The notes: a model not told the origin generated them from the letters alone. A stretch of 64,000 nucleotides of DNA from CAWCUU01 sp963798855 (GCA_963798855.1 CAWCUU010000002.1:620001-684000); one strand, 5' to 3'. Shown: positions 16,080 through 25,554, counted from the stretch's first letter. Program-made: numbers and translations.

Positions 16080-16940
16080 ATGTTCGTGAACTCTCGCGCT
16101 TTGGACTCTTTCGACCAGTACCTCCTCGATGTGGAGAAATACCCGCTGATCGAGGATCCATTGGAGGAACGCGAGCTCGCGCGGAGGGCGCGGGCGGGCG
16201 ACAAGGAAGCGGCAGAGCGGCTCGTTACGGCGAACCTCAGATTCGTGATCTCCTACGTGAAGAAGTACCAGGGGCGCGGGCTGGGCCTCGCAGAGTTGGT
16301 CTGCATTGGCAATGAAGGGCTGCTGAAAGCGGTCAAGAAGTTCGATCCGGACAAGGGCGTCAAGTTCATCTCCTACGCAGTATGGTGGATTCGCCAGACC
16401 GTCCTGCAGGCGCTGGCGGAGCAGACCCGCTCGGTGCGCATTCCGCTGAATCAGAACTCGAATCTGGTGAAGCTTTCCCGGATGGAGACGGCGTTGACGC
16501 AGTCGCTCGGCCGTTCGCCGACCGACCAGGAGATCGCCACGGAGATGGGCGAGCCGATCGAGACGGTCCGTGCGCTTCGCCGTGTGGCGGCCTCCGAGCT
16601 GTCGCTCGACGCCCCCATCGACCGGGGCGACCGGGACAGCGCATCGTTCGGCGAGCGCTTCGCCGGGATCGAGTCGGACGACATCGAGGACCTCGTCGAG
16701 TGGCAGGCCCGCCGGGAGTTCCTCGACCGCATGTTCGAGAAGTACCTGACCGAGCGCGAGCGGAAGATCCTCTATCTGTATTACGGCCTCGATGATGGAG
16801 AGGAGCGGACGCTGGAGGAGATCGGCTCGCTGCTGGGTGTGACGCGGGAGCGGATCCGGCAGATCCGCAACCGAGCGTTCGAGAAGCTGCGCGAGAGCCC
16901 GGATGGCGAGGCGCTTTCAGGTTTCTGGAGCATCAACTGA
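16080..16940 (+). CDS. rpoD: RNA polymerase sigma factor, RpoD/SigA type without region 1.1
   Basis: This 286-residue sigma-70 protein has regions 1.2 (SFDQYLLDVEKYPLI), 2 (ERLVTANLRFVISYVKKYQGRG, then KFISYAVWWIRQTVLQAL for -10 recognition), 3 and 4.2 (ERTLEEIGSLLGVTRERIRQIRNRAFEKLR). The long region 1.1 and non-conserved insert of proteobacterial RpoD are absent, as in the short primary sigma factors of Bacteroidetes and relatives. It may be the primary sigma or a close paralogue. The ATG at 16080 is chosen because upstream codons are not conserved. A leader terminator precedes it and a strong terminator follows 38 bases after the stop. Confidence 0.92.
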   Translation: MFVNSRALDSFDQYLLDVEKYPLIEDPLEERELARRARAGDKEAAERLVTANLRFVISYVKKYQGRGLGLAELVCIGNEGLLKAVKKFDPDKGVKFISYAVWWIRQTVLQALAEQTRSVRIPLNQNSNLVKLSRMETALTQSLGRSPTDQEIATEMGEPIETVRALRRVAASELSLDAPIDRGDRDSASFGERFAGIESDDIEDLVEWQARREFLDRMFEKYLTERERKILYLYYGLDDGEERTLEEIGSLLGVTRERIRQIRNRAFEKLRESPDGEALSGFWSIN

Positions 16941-16977
16941 GCGAACGCTCGGCGGGCGTCCTTCCAAGCCTGGTGTG

Positions 16978-17018
16978 CGCCGGAGGGCCCGAACCCGTTC
17001 GGGCCCTCCGGCGTTTTT
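16978..17018 (+). terminator. Strong intrinsic terminator after the sigma factor
   Basis: A perfect 16-bp stem (16978-16993 with 16998-17013, CGCCGGAGGGCCCGAA and its complement) has a four-base loop. Five T residues follow. Confidence 0.92.
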
Positions 17019-17040
17019 GCACCTCGCCTCGCGCCCCGCG

Positions 17041-19182
17041 ATGACCGCGAGCGCCGAGCCCTCAACCCGACGGCGGCGCAACGGCCCCCCTGTGGTTCCG
17101 CACCTGGTCCTGGCACTATCCCTGGCCGCGGTCCTCCCCGTTGCGGCGCAACAACCCGTGGCATCGCCTTCCGACACGGCGGCCGTGGCGCCGGAGCTGG
17201 CGGACTCGGTGGCGGATACCACAGCGTGGGACGGCCCCCGCGCGGTGGCGCTGCTGCGCCATGCGATCGAGCGCCGCATGGAGCCGGTACGTGGGCGGAA
17301 CGCACTGAAGAGCTATCAGGCGGATGCCCGCGGCTGGTTGTACTTCTACCTCGACCGCGACAACAGCGAGGAAATGAACCTCGTGCGCGTCGATCAGATC
17401 GCGCTCGAGGTGAACTGGGCATCGCCGGGGATGACGCAGCAGCGGATCATCGGACGCCGGGACGAGGATCGCCTCCCGAACACGATGCGCTACCACCTGG
17501 ACCACCTGACGGTGGTGCAGAACGACTTCGGCAACACCATCCGGCTGGGCGATGGCGATGAGGTGCGAAGTGTTCGCCACCCGGCCGCTCCGAGCGCGCT
17601 CGCGACCTACGAATACCGGCTCGCGGACTCGCTGACGCTGTATCTGCCGGGCACGACCGACCCCGTTCGGGTCTACGAGCTGCAGGTCCGACCACGCAAC
17701 CCCGCGCTTCCCGGCTTCATTGGATCGCTCTTCCTGGATCGGCAGAGCTCTGACATCGTCAGCATGCGGTTCACGTTCACGCCCGCGTCCTACGTGGATC
17801 GCCGCCTCGACTACATTCGCATCTCCCTCCAGAACGGCCTCTGGGAAGGGAAGTACTGGCTGCCGTTCGAGCAGCGCGTCGAGATCCGGCGAAAGGTACC
17901 CCAGTTCGATTTCCCGGTCGGAGCGGTGATCCGCGGGCGATATCGCATCACGAACTATCGCTTCGATGTGCCGCTCGAGCTCGCCCGCTTCACGGGTCCG
18001 CGCGTCGTGAGCGTCCCCGACAGCGTGCTGCGCGCCTTCCCGTTCGAGCAAGGCATCTACTCCGATCTCGAGGAAGAGGGGCTCTCTCCGGGTGGTGACC
18101 TCGCCTCGTTGCGGGCGGAGGCACGGCGACTCATCGGGCAGCGATTCCTCAGCGGCCTGCCGCGCCTTCGATTCTACGCCTCCGATGCGTCCTCGATCCT
18201 GCGCTACGACCGCGCCGAAGGGCTCTTCCTGGGGGGCGGTGTGTCATGGGCGGCCGCACCGACCCTCGCTCTTCGACTGGGTGGCGGTTACGCGACCGGC
18301 GAAGGTCGGGGCTCGGGATTCCTCGGCGTCGAACGAAGCGCACCCACGCTGACGCTCGGCATTCGCGCCTATGCGCACGATCTGCGTGACCTGGGACAGA
18401 CGCCGGGTGCCGCCGGAGGCGTATCCACCCTCTCGTCCGTGTTCCTGGGGCAGGACCTGCTCGACCCGTACTTCGCGGACGGCGTGCAGGGCGCCGCGAG
18501 GCTGGCCCGGAAGGGGTGGCGAGTGGCCGCCTCGATCCGCATCGAGGAGCAGCGGAACGCGCGACTCGTCACTCGCTCCAGCCTGTTCGGCGACACCGCC
18601 GACGTCAGGCCGCTGCGCGCCATCGCGCAGGGCCGCTTCGTCGAGGGAACGCTCGGCATCGAGCGGGCCGCCGACATCCCCGTGGCCGGCACCGCCACCG
18701 CCGCCCTCCACCTGATCATCGGCGGCCACGGCGGCGAGAGCTACTTCGCGCCGAGCCTGAGTCTCACGTCCGACCGCAGCTTCCACCGCTACGTCGGAGC
18801 CGTCCACACCGAGATCGAAGGCAGCCTCGCGCTCGGGGAGCCCCCGCCGCAGCGCTTGTTCCTTCTCGGCGGCTCGGGGACTCTGCCCGGATACGATTAT
18901 AGGAGCTTCATCGGGGACCGTTACGTCAGGGCGGGCGTCGAGCTCTCGCGCGAGTTGGTGCCACCCTGGGTCGCCGGGCGCCTGATCGGCGGCGTCGGCT
19001 GGAGCACTGTCGACTCCGCCGTCGTGCCCCAGGACTGGGACGCCTCGCCCACCGACGGAATCCGGAGCTACGCCGGCGCCGGCCTGAGCCTCCTGACCGA
19101 CGCCGTACGCCTCGACCTGGCGCGCGGCCTGAACGACGGCTTCTGGCAGCTCATTCTCTCCTCCCATTTCGTGGTCTGGTGA
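17041..19182 (+). CDS. Large outer membrane beta-barrel protein, unknown function
   Basis: This 713-residue exported protein has an N-terminal hydrophobic segment ending AVLPVAAQQ after an unusually long basic lead (first 20 residues). Residues about 80-370 form a soluble domain with YFYLDRDNSEEMNL and YELQVRPRNPALPGFIGSLFLD. The last 320 or so residues alternate hydrophobic and polar strands and end with aromatic Phe-Val-Val-Trp, as outer membrane barrels do. A late motif FLLGGSGTLPGYDYRSF resembles the Omp85/surface-antigen GxxxxRGY region. It could be a DUF5686-like or patatin-barrel-like protein, but I cannot assign it. It stands alone between a terminator and the ssb promoter region. Confidence 0.75.
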   Translation: MTASAEPSTRRRRNGPPVVPHLVLALSLAAVLPVAAQQPVASPSDTAAVAPELADSVADTTAWDGPRAVALLRHAIERRMEPVRGRNALKSYQADARGWLYFYLDRDNSEEMNLVRVDQIALEVNWASPGMTQQRIIGRRDEDRLPNTMRYHLDHLTVVQNDFGNTIRLGDGDEVRSVRHPAAPSALATYEYRLADSLTLYLPGTTDPVRVYELQVRPRNPALPGFIGSLFLDRQSSDIVSMRFTFTPASYVDRRLDYIRISLQNGLWEGKYWLPFEQRVEIRRKVPQFDFPVGAVIRGRYRITNYRFDVPLELARFTGPRVVSVPDSVLRAFPFEQGIYSDLEEEGLSPGGDLASLRAEARRLIGQRFLSGLPRLRFYASDASSILRYDRAEGLFLGGGVSWAAAPTLALRLGGGYATGEGRGSGFLGVERSAPTLTLGIRAYAHDLRDLGQTPGAAGGVSTLSSVFLGQDLLDPYFADGVQGAARLARKGWRVAASIRIEEQRNARLVTRSSLFGDTADVRPLRAIAQGRFVEGTLGIERAADIPVAGTATAALHLIIGGHGGESYFAPSLSLTSDRSFHRYVGAVHTEIEGSLALGEPPPQRLFLLGGSGTLPGYDYRSFIGDRYVRAGVELSRELVPPWVAGRLIGGVGWSTVDSAVVPQDWDASPTDGIRSYAGAGLSLLTDAVRLDLARGLNDGFWQLILSSHFVVW

Positions 19183-19237
19183 AATGTGAAGGGAGAGGTG
19201 CGCGATCTGGACTAACAGCGCTGAAGTGCGATCGGGA

Positions 19238-19253
19238 GAAGTGGGTCCACTTC
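19238..19253. promoter_or_regulatory. Palindrome upstream of ssb
   Basis: GAAGTGG-GT-CCACTTC is a 7-2-7 inverted repeat, 77 bases before the ssb start. It could be an operator, but the regulator is unknown. Confidence 0.25.
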
Positions 19254-19329
19254 AAACTTCTCAATTCGCTATTCGTTCGCCCCGCCTCGTGATGCAACTT
19301 CGCGCGAACCCCAACCGAGGAGGTCGCGC

Positions 19330-19728
19330 ATGGGCCGCTCCATCAACAAGGTGATCCTGGTCGGCAACGTGGGCCGGGACCCGGACGTACAAAGCACGGC
19401 GAACGGGATCAAGGTGGCTCACCTGTCGCTCGCCACGAGTCGCCGATTCCCGCGCAACGGCAGAGTCGAGGAACGCACGGACTGGCATCGCCTGACGCTG
19501 TGGGACCGACTCGCCGAGCTCGCGGGGGAGCACATCCGCAAGGGAGACCGGCTCTATGTGGAAGGGCGGATGGAGTACGATACCTACGAGCGCAACGGCA
19601 TCTCGATTCCCACGGCGGAAATACAGGTGCGGGAGCTGGTGATGCTCGGGGCGCCGCGGTCGAACGGGGCCGCAGCGGTCGAGGCGGGGGATGAGGAGGT
19701 CGAGGAAGAGGAACCCGTCGACGCCTGA
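19330..19728 (+). CDS. ssb: Single-stranded DNA-binding protein
   Basis: This 132-residue SSB has one OB fold, from SINKVILVGNVGRDPDVQ through THWHRLTLWD-type TDWHRLTLWDRLAEL to RLYVEGRMEYDTYERNG. AGGAGG at 19319-19324 is the ribosome site. The family protects single-stranded DNA and recruits partners through an acidic C-terminal tip. Here the tail is acidic (AGDEEVEEEEPVDA) but lacks the usual Asp-Asp-(Ile/Leu)-Pro-Phe ending. It is shorter than typical 150-180-residue SSBs, so it may be a paralogue. It converges on polA. Confidence 0.93.
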   Translation: MGRSINKVILVGNVGRDPDVQSTANGIKVAHLSLATSRRFPRNGRVEERTDWHRLTLWDRLAELAGEHIRKGDRLYVEGRMEYDTYERNGISIPTAEIQVRELVMLGAPRSNGAAAVEAGDEEVEEEEPVDA

Positions 19729-19814
19729 GCGCGTGCGCCGGGCGTCAATGATCGAAGGGCAGCGAGCCCATCGACGCTCGGTGTGCATGCGGGACACCGA
19801 CTGAGGGGATGCGA

Positions 19815-19835
19815 GTGAGCCGGTCGACGGCTCAC
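19815..19835. terminator. Hairpin between convergent ssb and polA
   Basis: GTGAGCCG and CGGCTCAC pair around GTCGA, overlapping the polA stop. There is no long T-run on either side, so termination is possible but weakly supported. Confidence 0.3.
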
Positions 19836-22576
19836 TTGCATTCCAACCAGTTCTCGCCGACGCCCAGTCCCACCTCGAGCGGGACGTCGAGCGGGAACGC
19901 GGTCTCCATCAGGCTTCGAACGAGGGCGCGCGTCGATTCGACCTCGGCGCGCGGGACCTCGAAAACGAGCTCGTCGTGAACCTGCAGGAGCATGCGCACG
20001 CCGGCGCGCTCGAGCGCGCTCTCGCGCGCGATTGCGATCATGGCGAGCTTTATGACATCCGCCGCCGAGCCCTGGACCGGCGCGTTGGTCGCGGCTCTCT
20101 CACCGAACTGCCGCACGTTGTAGTTCTTGCTGCGCACCTCCGGGATATAGCGACGACGGCCGCTGAGCGTTTCGACGTAACCTCGCTCTCGGGCCATCTC
20201 GATCTGTTCGTCCAGATAGCGGCGAACCCCCGGGAAGCGGGTGAAGTACGCATCGATGAACTCCTTGGCCTCCGCCACCGACGTGTCCAGCTGCTTCGAC
20301 AGCATGTACGGCCCGATCCCGTAGATGGTGGCGAAGTTGATCGTCTTCGCGGCTCCGCGCATACGCGCATCCACCTGCTCGATCGGCACGTCGAAGACGA
20401 CCGCCGCTGTCTGCCGATGGATGTCGATGCGGCGACGGAACGCGTCGATCAGTGCGCCCTCCTTCGAGAGGTGCGCGAGGATGCGCAGCTCGATCTGCGA
20501 ATAGTCCGCCGACAGGAAGAGGTAGCCGGGATCAGGGACGAAGCCCTTCCGGATCTCGGCCCCGATCTCCGTGCGGATCGGGATGTTCTGCAGATTGGGA
20601 TCACTCGATGAGAGCCGACCCGTCGCGGCGACCGTCTGGTTGAAGCTGGAGTGGATGCGCCCGGTCTCCGGATTGACGAGCAGCGGGAGTGCATCGATAT
20701 AGGTGCCCTTCAGCTTGTCGAGTTGCCGGAACTCCATCAGAAGTTGCGGAAGGCGGTGCCCCATGGCCGCCAGCTCCTCCAGCACGGTCGCGTCGGTCGA
20801 AGGCCCCGTCTTCGTCTTCTTGAGCACCGGCAGATTCAGCCGGTCGAACAGGATCTCGCGAAGCTGAGGGGTCGAGTTGATGTTGAATTCCGACCCCGCC
20901 TCGTTCCAGATGTCCTGCTGGATCAATCTCAGATCGCGCTCCAGCTTCTTCGCCATGGAGGCGAAGAAAGGGCGGTCAATGCGGATCCCGACCCGCTCCA
21001 TGTCGGCCAGGACCGAGAGCAGCGGCATCTCCATCGTCCGGAACAGCCGATCGAGGGAGTGCTGCTCGAGCTGCTCCCCGAAGATCTCCGCCAGGCGGAT
21101 CGCGAGATCCGCGTCTTCGCACGCGTAATCCCGCACCCGCTCCACATCGCACTCGGCGATCGGGACCTCGTCGCGCCCCGAGCCGCACAGATCCTGGTAC
21201 GTCATCGCGCGGTGCTTCAGGTACTGCAGCGCGAGCGACTCCAGGCCGTGCTCCCGTCGCCCCGGATCGATCAGGTAGGACGCGATCATCGTGTCGAACG
21301 CGATGCCGCGCAGAACCACACCGGCGCGGCGCAGCACGACCATGCTTCGCTTCACGTCCTGGCCGACCTTCTCGACGGAGTCATCCTCCAGCAGCTCGAC
21401 GAGCGGGCGCATCGCCTCAGAATCCAGCCACGGCAGGTTGCCGGCCCCGTCGCCCAGCTCGAGCTCCCCCCTTCGGTGGTGCCCGAACGGCAGGTACCAT
21501 GCGCGTGCCGCCTCTGTCGCGATCGCGATGCCCACCAGCTCGCCACGCAACGGATCGGCTGCCGTGGACTCCACTCCCAGGGCGAAGCGGCCCCCGGCCC
21601 TGGCGCGCTCCACGACGGCATGCGCCTCCTCCACCGTCCGGACCAGGCGGTAGTCACGCTCCAGCGGGGTCGCTTCCGCCGCCGGCGCGAACTCCCGCAC
21701 CAGGGAATGAAACTCGAGGTCCAGGAACGCCTCGCGCAGCCGGTCACGATCCGGCTCGCAGACCGACAGAGCGTCCAGGTCCAGCTCGATCGGAAGGTCC
21801 CTGAGGATCGTCACCAGCCGCTTCGAGAGCAGGACATCCTCTCGGTTCTGCTGCAACGACTCGCGAGCGCGCTTCCCGGGGATCTTCTCGACCTGCGCAA
21901 GGATCTCCTCCACCCCACCGTAACGCTCGATCAGCTGCACCGCCGTCTTCGGTCCGATCCCCTTCGCGCCGGGGATGTTGTCCGAGCTGTCCCCGATCAG
22001 CGCCAGGTAGTCCACCACCCGCTCCGGCGGCACGCCCAGTCGCGCCGAGGCGTTCCGCACGTCCACCCACTCCTCTTCCACGCCGGCCGCGCCGCCTCGT
22101 CCGGGATTCAACAGGCAGATCCGGTCCCCGATCAGCTGATAGAAGTCCTTGTCCCCCGACACGATCACCGCCTCCAGCCCCTCCGCGGCCGCCTTCGTCG
22201 CGAGCGTGCCGATCACGTCGTCCGCCTCGTGGTCCTCCAGCTCGAGGACCGGCACCCGGAACCCCTCCAGCACCTCGCGCACCCGCGGCAGCGACGATCT
22301 CAGCTCGTCCGGCATCTTCTGCCGCGTCGCCTTGTACGCCGGATACAGCGCCTCCCGCTCGCTCGTGCCGGCATCCATCACCACGCCGAGGTAGTCGGGA
22401 TCGTGCTCTTCCAGGATCTTCATCAGGAAGCGCGTGAAGCCGAACACGGCCGACGTGTTCTCTCCTCGCGACGTGATCAGCGGCCGGCTGATCAGAGCGA
22501 AAAACGCGCGGTAGATCAACGCGTACCCGTCGATCAGAAACAGGCGAGGCCGCGTCTTTTCGGGCTTGTCCACCAT
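19832..22576 (-). CDS. polA: DNA polymerase I with degenerate proofreading domain
   Basis: This 914-residue Pol I is used in Okazaki fragment maturation and repair. The N-terminal 5'-3' exonuclease (RLFLIDGYALIYRAFFAL, VIVSGDKDFYQLI, GDSSDNIPGAKGIGPKTA) and C-terminal polymerase (LSADYSQIELRILAHLS, AAKTINFATIYGIGPY, LLQVHDELVFEVP) are intact. The middle 3'-5' exonuclease domain has lost two of four metal ligands relative to E. coli: motif I reads LGVES (Gly334 for Asp) and motif II reads DVKRSMV (Ser411 for Asp). Tyr and Asp of motif III (YACEDAD) remain. An earlier ATG at 22615, after a GGGGGG run, would add 13 unconserved residues. Confidence 0.96.
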   Translation of the reverse strand: MVDKPEKTRPRLFLIDGYALIYRAFFALISRPLITSRGENTSAVFGFTRFLMKILEEHDPDYLGVVMDAGTSEREALYPAYKATRQKMPDELRSSLPRVREVLEGFRVPVLELEDHEADDVIGTLATKAAAEGLEAVIVSGDKDFYQLIGDRICLLNPGRGGAAGVEEEWVDVRNASARLGVPPERVVDYLALIGDSSDNIPGAKGIGPKTAVQLIERYGGVEEILAQVEKIPGKRARESLQQNREDVLLSKRLVTILRDLPIELDLDALSVCEPDRDRLREAFLDLEFHSLVREFAPAAEATPLERDYRLVRTVEEAHAVVERARAGGRFALGVESTAADPLRGELVGIAIATEAARAWYLPFGHHRRGELELGDGAGNLPWLDSEAMRPLVELLEDDSVEKVGQDVKRSMVVLRRAGVVLRGIAFDTMIASYLIDPGRREHGLESLALQYLKHRAMTYQDLCGSGRDEVPIAECDVERVRDYACEDADLAIRLAEIFGEQLEQHSLDRLFRTMEMPLLSVLADMERVGIRIDRPFFASMAKKLERDLRLIQQDIWNEAGSEFNINSTPQLREILFDRLNLPVLKKTKTGPSTDATVLEELAAMGHRLPQLLMEFRQLDKLKGTYIDALPLLVNPETGRIHSSFNQTVAATGRLSSSDPNLQNIPIRTEIGAEIRKGFVPDPGYLFLSADYSQIELRILAHLSKEGALIDAFRRRIDIHRQTAAVVFDVPIEQVDARMRGAAKTINFATIYGIGPYMLSKQLDTSVAEAKEFIDAYFTRFPGVRRYLDEQIEMARERGYVETLSGRRRYIPEVRSKNYNVRQFGERAATNAPVQGSAADVIKLAMIAIARESALERAGVRMLLQVHDELVFEVPRAEVESTRALVRSLMETAFPLDVPLEVGLGVGENWLECK

Positions 22577-22647
22577 GGATTCGGCGTCCGGGGTTCGGAT
22601 CGGGACTGGGCCCATCTACCCCCCAGTCCGGCCCCTGCTCCACCCCC

Positions 22648-22690
22648 AAAAACGTCGACGCCCCGCCGGCTTACACCGGCGGGGCGTCGA
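22648..22690 (-). terminator. Intrinsic terminator of the cold-shock gene
   Basis: A perfect 15-bp stem (22655-22669 with 22676-22690) has a six-base loop. On the minus strand it is followed by TTTTT (22648-22652). It lies just past the cold-shock stop. Confidence 0.9.
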
Positions 22691-22712
22691 GGATCGGCTC
22701 TTTCGCCGAGGG

Positions 22713-22916
22713 TCAGACGCGAGCGACGTTGGCCGCCTGAAGCCCCTTCTCCGTCTGCCGAACCTCGAACTCGACCTCCTGCCCCTCCGCGAGGGTCTTG
22801 TACCCGTCCATCTGGATCGACGAGAAGTGCACGAACACATCCTCGCCGCCCTCGGGCTGCTCAATGAAGCCATATCCTTTGGCATCATTGAACCACTTGA
22901 TTCGACCTCTGGGCAT
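22713..22916 (-). CDS. Cold-shock domain protein
   Basis: This 67-residue CspA-type protein has RNP1 as KGYGFIEQ and RNP2 as VFVHFSSIQ, within RIKWFNDAKGYGFIEQPEGG. It is a single OB fold that binds single-stranded RNA and DNA and melts mRNA structure. It stands alone with its own promoter (22976-23005), about 50 bases of 5' leader and a strong terminator. That is the standard layout of an abundantly expressed csp gene. Confidence 0.96.
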   Translation of the reverse strand: MPRGRIKWFNDAKGYGFIEQPEGGEDVFVHFSSIQMDGYKTLAEGQEVEFEVRQTEKGLQAANVARV

Positions 22917-22975
22917 TGCAGCGACTCTCCGAAAGACGTGGACACACGGCGCGAAGGCCCTCGGTTAGCGGGTCC

Positions 22976-23005
22976 AGGATAGGCGGCACAGTCGTGGACT
23001 GTCAA
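22976..23005 (-). promoter_or_regulatory. Promoter of the cold-shock gene
   Basis: On the minus strand a consensus TTGACA (23000-23005) is followed after 18 bases by TATCCT (22976-22981). The start of transcription would be near 22969. Confidence 0.7.
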
Positions 23006-23091
23006 GGAAAATCTTGTTCCCTGCGAGCCGAGAATCGAGGAAAGCGCTTCAACGGCGCGAGAATCGCCACACCGCGGCCCTCTCGCAATGC

Positions 23092-25485
23092 CTAATTCGG
23101 TCCACCCTGAACAGTCGCGCTCCTGCCCAAGCCAAGCGACGACGGATAGAGGATCCGATAGATACTGATATTCTCCTGAACGATCTTCACATAGTCGCGC
23201 GTCTCCGTAAAGGGGATGCGCTCTACGAACAGCTCGGGATCGATCGCCCATTCGGGGAAGCGTTGCCAGCGCTCGATCCGCGTCGAGCCGGCGTTGTAGG
23301 CGGACAGGACATCACCGAGCCGCTCGTGGTACTCGTCCACCAGGTCTTTCAGATAGCGGCTGCCGAAGGTCAGGTTGATCTCCGGATCACGTAGCATCGC
23401 GGCGGAGAAGCCGTCCACGTCCTCCGCGCGCGCAAGGATACGCCCGGTGGCGGGCATGACCTGCATCAGGCCGATGGCCCCGGCGCCGCTTCTGGCCCCG
23501 GCGTTGAACATGGATTCCTGCCGGACGAGCCCGGCGATGAGGGCAGCGTCGAGGCTGCGCTCGTCGGCAACGGCCAGGAGGATGTCACGGTAGGGCAGGG
23601 GGTAGACGATACGCAGGAGGCGCGCGTTCCAGGCCCCTTCCGCAGCGTGGATCCTCCAGCCGGTGCGGATGCCGGAAACCGTGTAGCCGCGGGTGTTCAG
23701 AGCCTCGGCGAAGACGTATTCGGCGGGCAGATCCCGACGCAGCTCCTGACCGATCCGGTCGATCTCCATGTCGACCGCCACGTCGTCGTCGAGGTCGCGC
23801 AGCAGGTCGAGGCGGTAGAGAGCGGCCGCGACCCGGATCCGCGCGCTGTCGGGGGTGGGCGGATCCTGCTCGAGGGAGACATCCTCGAGCGAGTGCTCGA
23901 GGCGCTCGCCAGCGCGGACCCCGTAATAGGACCAGGGGTCGTCACGCCACACGTCCCGATAGCGTTCGAGGGCTAGCGAATCCCTGCCGAGCTTCTCTTC
24001 GGCGCGGGCGGCCCAGTAGGTCGCCTGCTGAACCCTGCGGCCTGAAGGATAGCGGGAGCGGTAGCTCTCGAAGCGGTCGGCCGCGCTCTTCCAGTCACCC
24101 GCGGCAATCGAGAGGTCGGCGAGGCGCATCATCGCGAGCCCGGCCTCGTCGGCGTCGGGATTGCTCTCGATCGTGCGCAGATAGTACTCGCGGGCGGCCG
24201 CGGTGTCGCGGGCGTCGTGACGGAGATCCGCGATCAGGAACAGGGCGCGAGTCGCGGCGGCCGCGTCAGGGTACCGATCCGCGACACGACGAAGGGTCGC
24301 GAGGGAGGCGTCGGCATCGCCGTTTCGGTAGCGGGAGCGGGCGGCCAGGTAGAGCGCGTCGGCAGCGAGCGCTTTCGAGGGAGCGTCCGCAACCAGGGAG
24401 AGCAGCCGCTTCGTCGCCTCGGCATACCGGCCGGCGTTGAAGTAGCCGGTCGCGAGATCGTAGCGGAGGCGCGCGCGTTGCTCGGCCGACCCCCGGCCGC
24501 TCCGCAGATAGGCCTCGATTCCCTCGGCGCCCCGGTGCAGGTTGCCGAAGCGCAGGTAGATCCGGCCGATCGCCAGCCGGTCGTCGGCGTCGATCCCAGG
24601 CATCTCGCTGAGCCGACGCGCCGCGTCCACTCCGCTGCTCGCCCCGGGCGCTGCGTGAAGGGCTCTACGGTAGTCGCTGCTGGCGGCCGCGGTGTCGCCC
24701 GCGTCGAGCCGGAGGTCGCCGGCAACGACCCATGCCCTTCCCCGCTCCGATCCCCCGTCGAGCTTCGGGGCGGCGCGCTCCGCGAGGGCTGCAGCGGCGC
24801 CGTCGGCGCCGCCTTCGGCCCGCACCTTCGCGCGCAGCCCCCAGCCGAAGGCGCCATCGAGGTCGGCGCCCGCCATGCCGAGACGCCTGTCGACCTCCGC
24901 CGTGTCCCCGGTCGCCGCCGCCGCGCGCGCCGCGTAGAGCGCGATCCAGTCGCTGATCGCGGGGACAAGATCCGCGGCGGTATCGAAGGCCGCGAGCGCG
25001 GCGACCGTCCGATCGGCGCGTGCCAGCGCGAGTCCACGCCGCACCTGCACGAGACCTCGCTCCCGCGCCCCGGCGCCTCGCGCGACGCGCAGGAAGCGCG
25101 CGTAATCCTGGCTGCTGGCTGCCCACTGCTCCTGCTCGAATCGGCTGCGCCCGAGGAGGGCCCACCCCTCACCCGCTTCCGCGCTGTCGAGCCACGCCCG
25201 GCCGGCGAGCAGCTTCTCAACCCGCGGCCAAGCCCGCCATCCCGCCTCGGCCCGAGCGGTCGTCATGAGGGCGGACGGCGTCGAGTCGGCAGAGGTGGCC
25301 AGAAAGGCTTCGAGAATCCTGCTGGCCCGCCAGTACCGACCGGCCCGTAGCGCCTCGATCGCCTCCGGTGGCACCTCCGCCGGCTCGACCACCGGAGCTG
25401 CGTCGGGGTCGGGTGGCGGAGCCGTGATCGGCAGCGCTACCGAAAGGACGAGAAGGAGAAGAGTGAGAGCCACGGTTCTGCGCAT
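23092..25485 (-). CDS. Soluble lytic murein transglycosylase with TPR-like superhelix
   Basis: This 797-residue Slt-type enzyme cleaves peptidoglycan glycan strands to 1,6-anhydromuramyl products in the periplasm. It has an N-terminal signal (MRRTVALTLLLLVLSVALPI). A long alpha-superhelix of TPR-like repeats follows, with Ala/Arg-rich units such as DALYLAARSRYRNGDADASLATL. The C-terminal SLT domain starts near residue 640, with catalytic Glu in LVRQESMFN, then GAIGLMQVMPATG and LSAYNAGSTRIERW. The superhelix is longer and more TPR-like than in E. coli Slt70. It is a single gene, with downstream DNA toward csp that carries no other gene. Confidence 0.93.
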   Translation of the reverse strand: MRRTVALTLLLLVLSVALPITAPPPDPDAAPVVEPAEVPPEAIEALRAGRYWRASRILEAFLATSADSTPSALMTTARAEAGWRAWPRVEKLLAGRAWLDSAEAGEGWALLGRSRFEQEQWAASSQDYARFLRVARGAGARERGLVQVRRGLALARADRTVAALAAFDTAADLVPAISDWIALYAARAAAATGDTAEVDRRLGMAGADLDGAFGWGLRAKVRAEGGADGAAAALAERAAPKLDGGSERGRAWVVAGDLRLDAGDTAAASSDYRRALHAAPGASSGVDAARRLSEMPGIDADDRLAIGRIYLRFGNLHRGAEGIEAYLRSGRGSAEQRARLRYDLATGYFNAGRYAEATKRLLSLVADAPSKALAADALYLAARSRYRNGDADASLATLRRVADRYPDAAAATRALFLIADLRHDARDTAAAREYYLRTIESNPDADEAGLAMMRLADLSIAAGDWKSAADRFESYRSRYPSGRRVQQATYWAARAEEKLGRDSLALERYRDVWRDDPWSYYGVRAGERLEHSLEDVSLEQDPPTPDSARIRVAAALYRLDLLRDLDDDVAVDMEIDRIGQELRRDLPAEYVFAEALNTRGYTVSGIRTGWRIHAAEGAWNARLLRIVYPLPYRDILLAVADERSLDAALIAGLVRQESMFNAGARSGAGAIGLMQVMPATGRILARAEDVDGFSAAMLRDPEINLTFGSRYLKDLVDEYHERLGDVLSAYNAGSTRIERWQRFPEWAIDPELFVERIPFTETRDYVKIVQENISIYRILYPSSLGLGRSATVQGGPN

Positions 25486-25554
25486 GCATCCTCGGGCGGA
25501 TGGAGGCGTCTCCGTACCTACCCGGACGGTGATGAAAGGGTGCGGTATCCCCGC

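Noticed and set aside
16903..17040. N-terminal extension of the outer membrane protein to 16903
   Set aside because: It would run through the sigma-factor end and a perfect intrinsic terminator and place the signal peptide 60 residues in.
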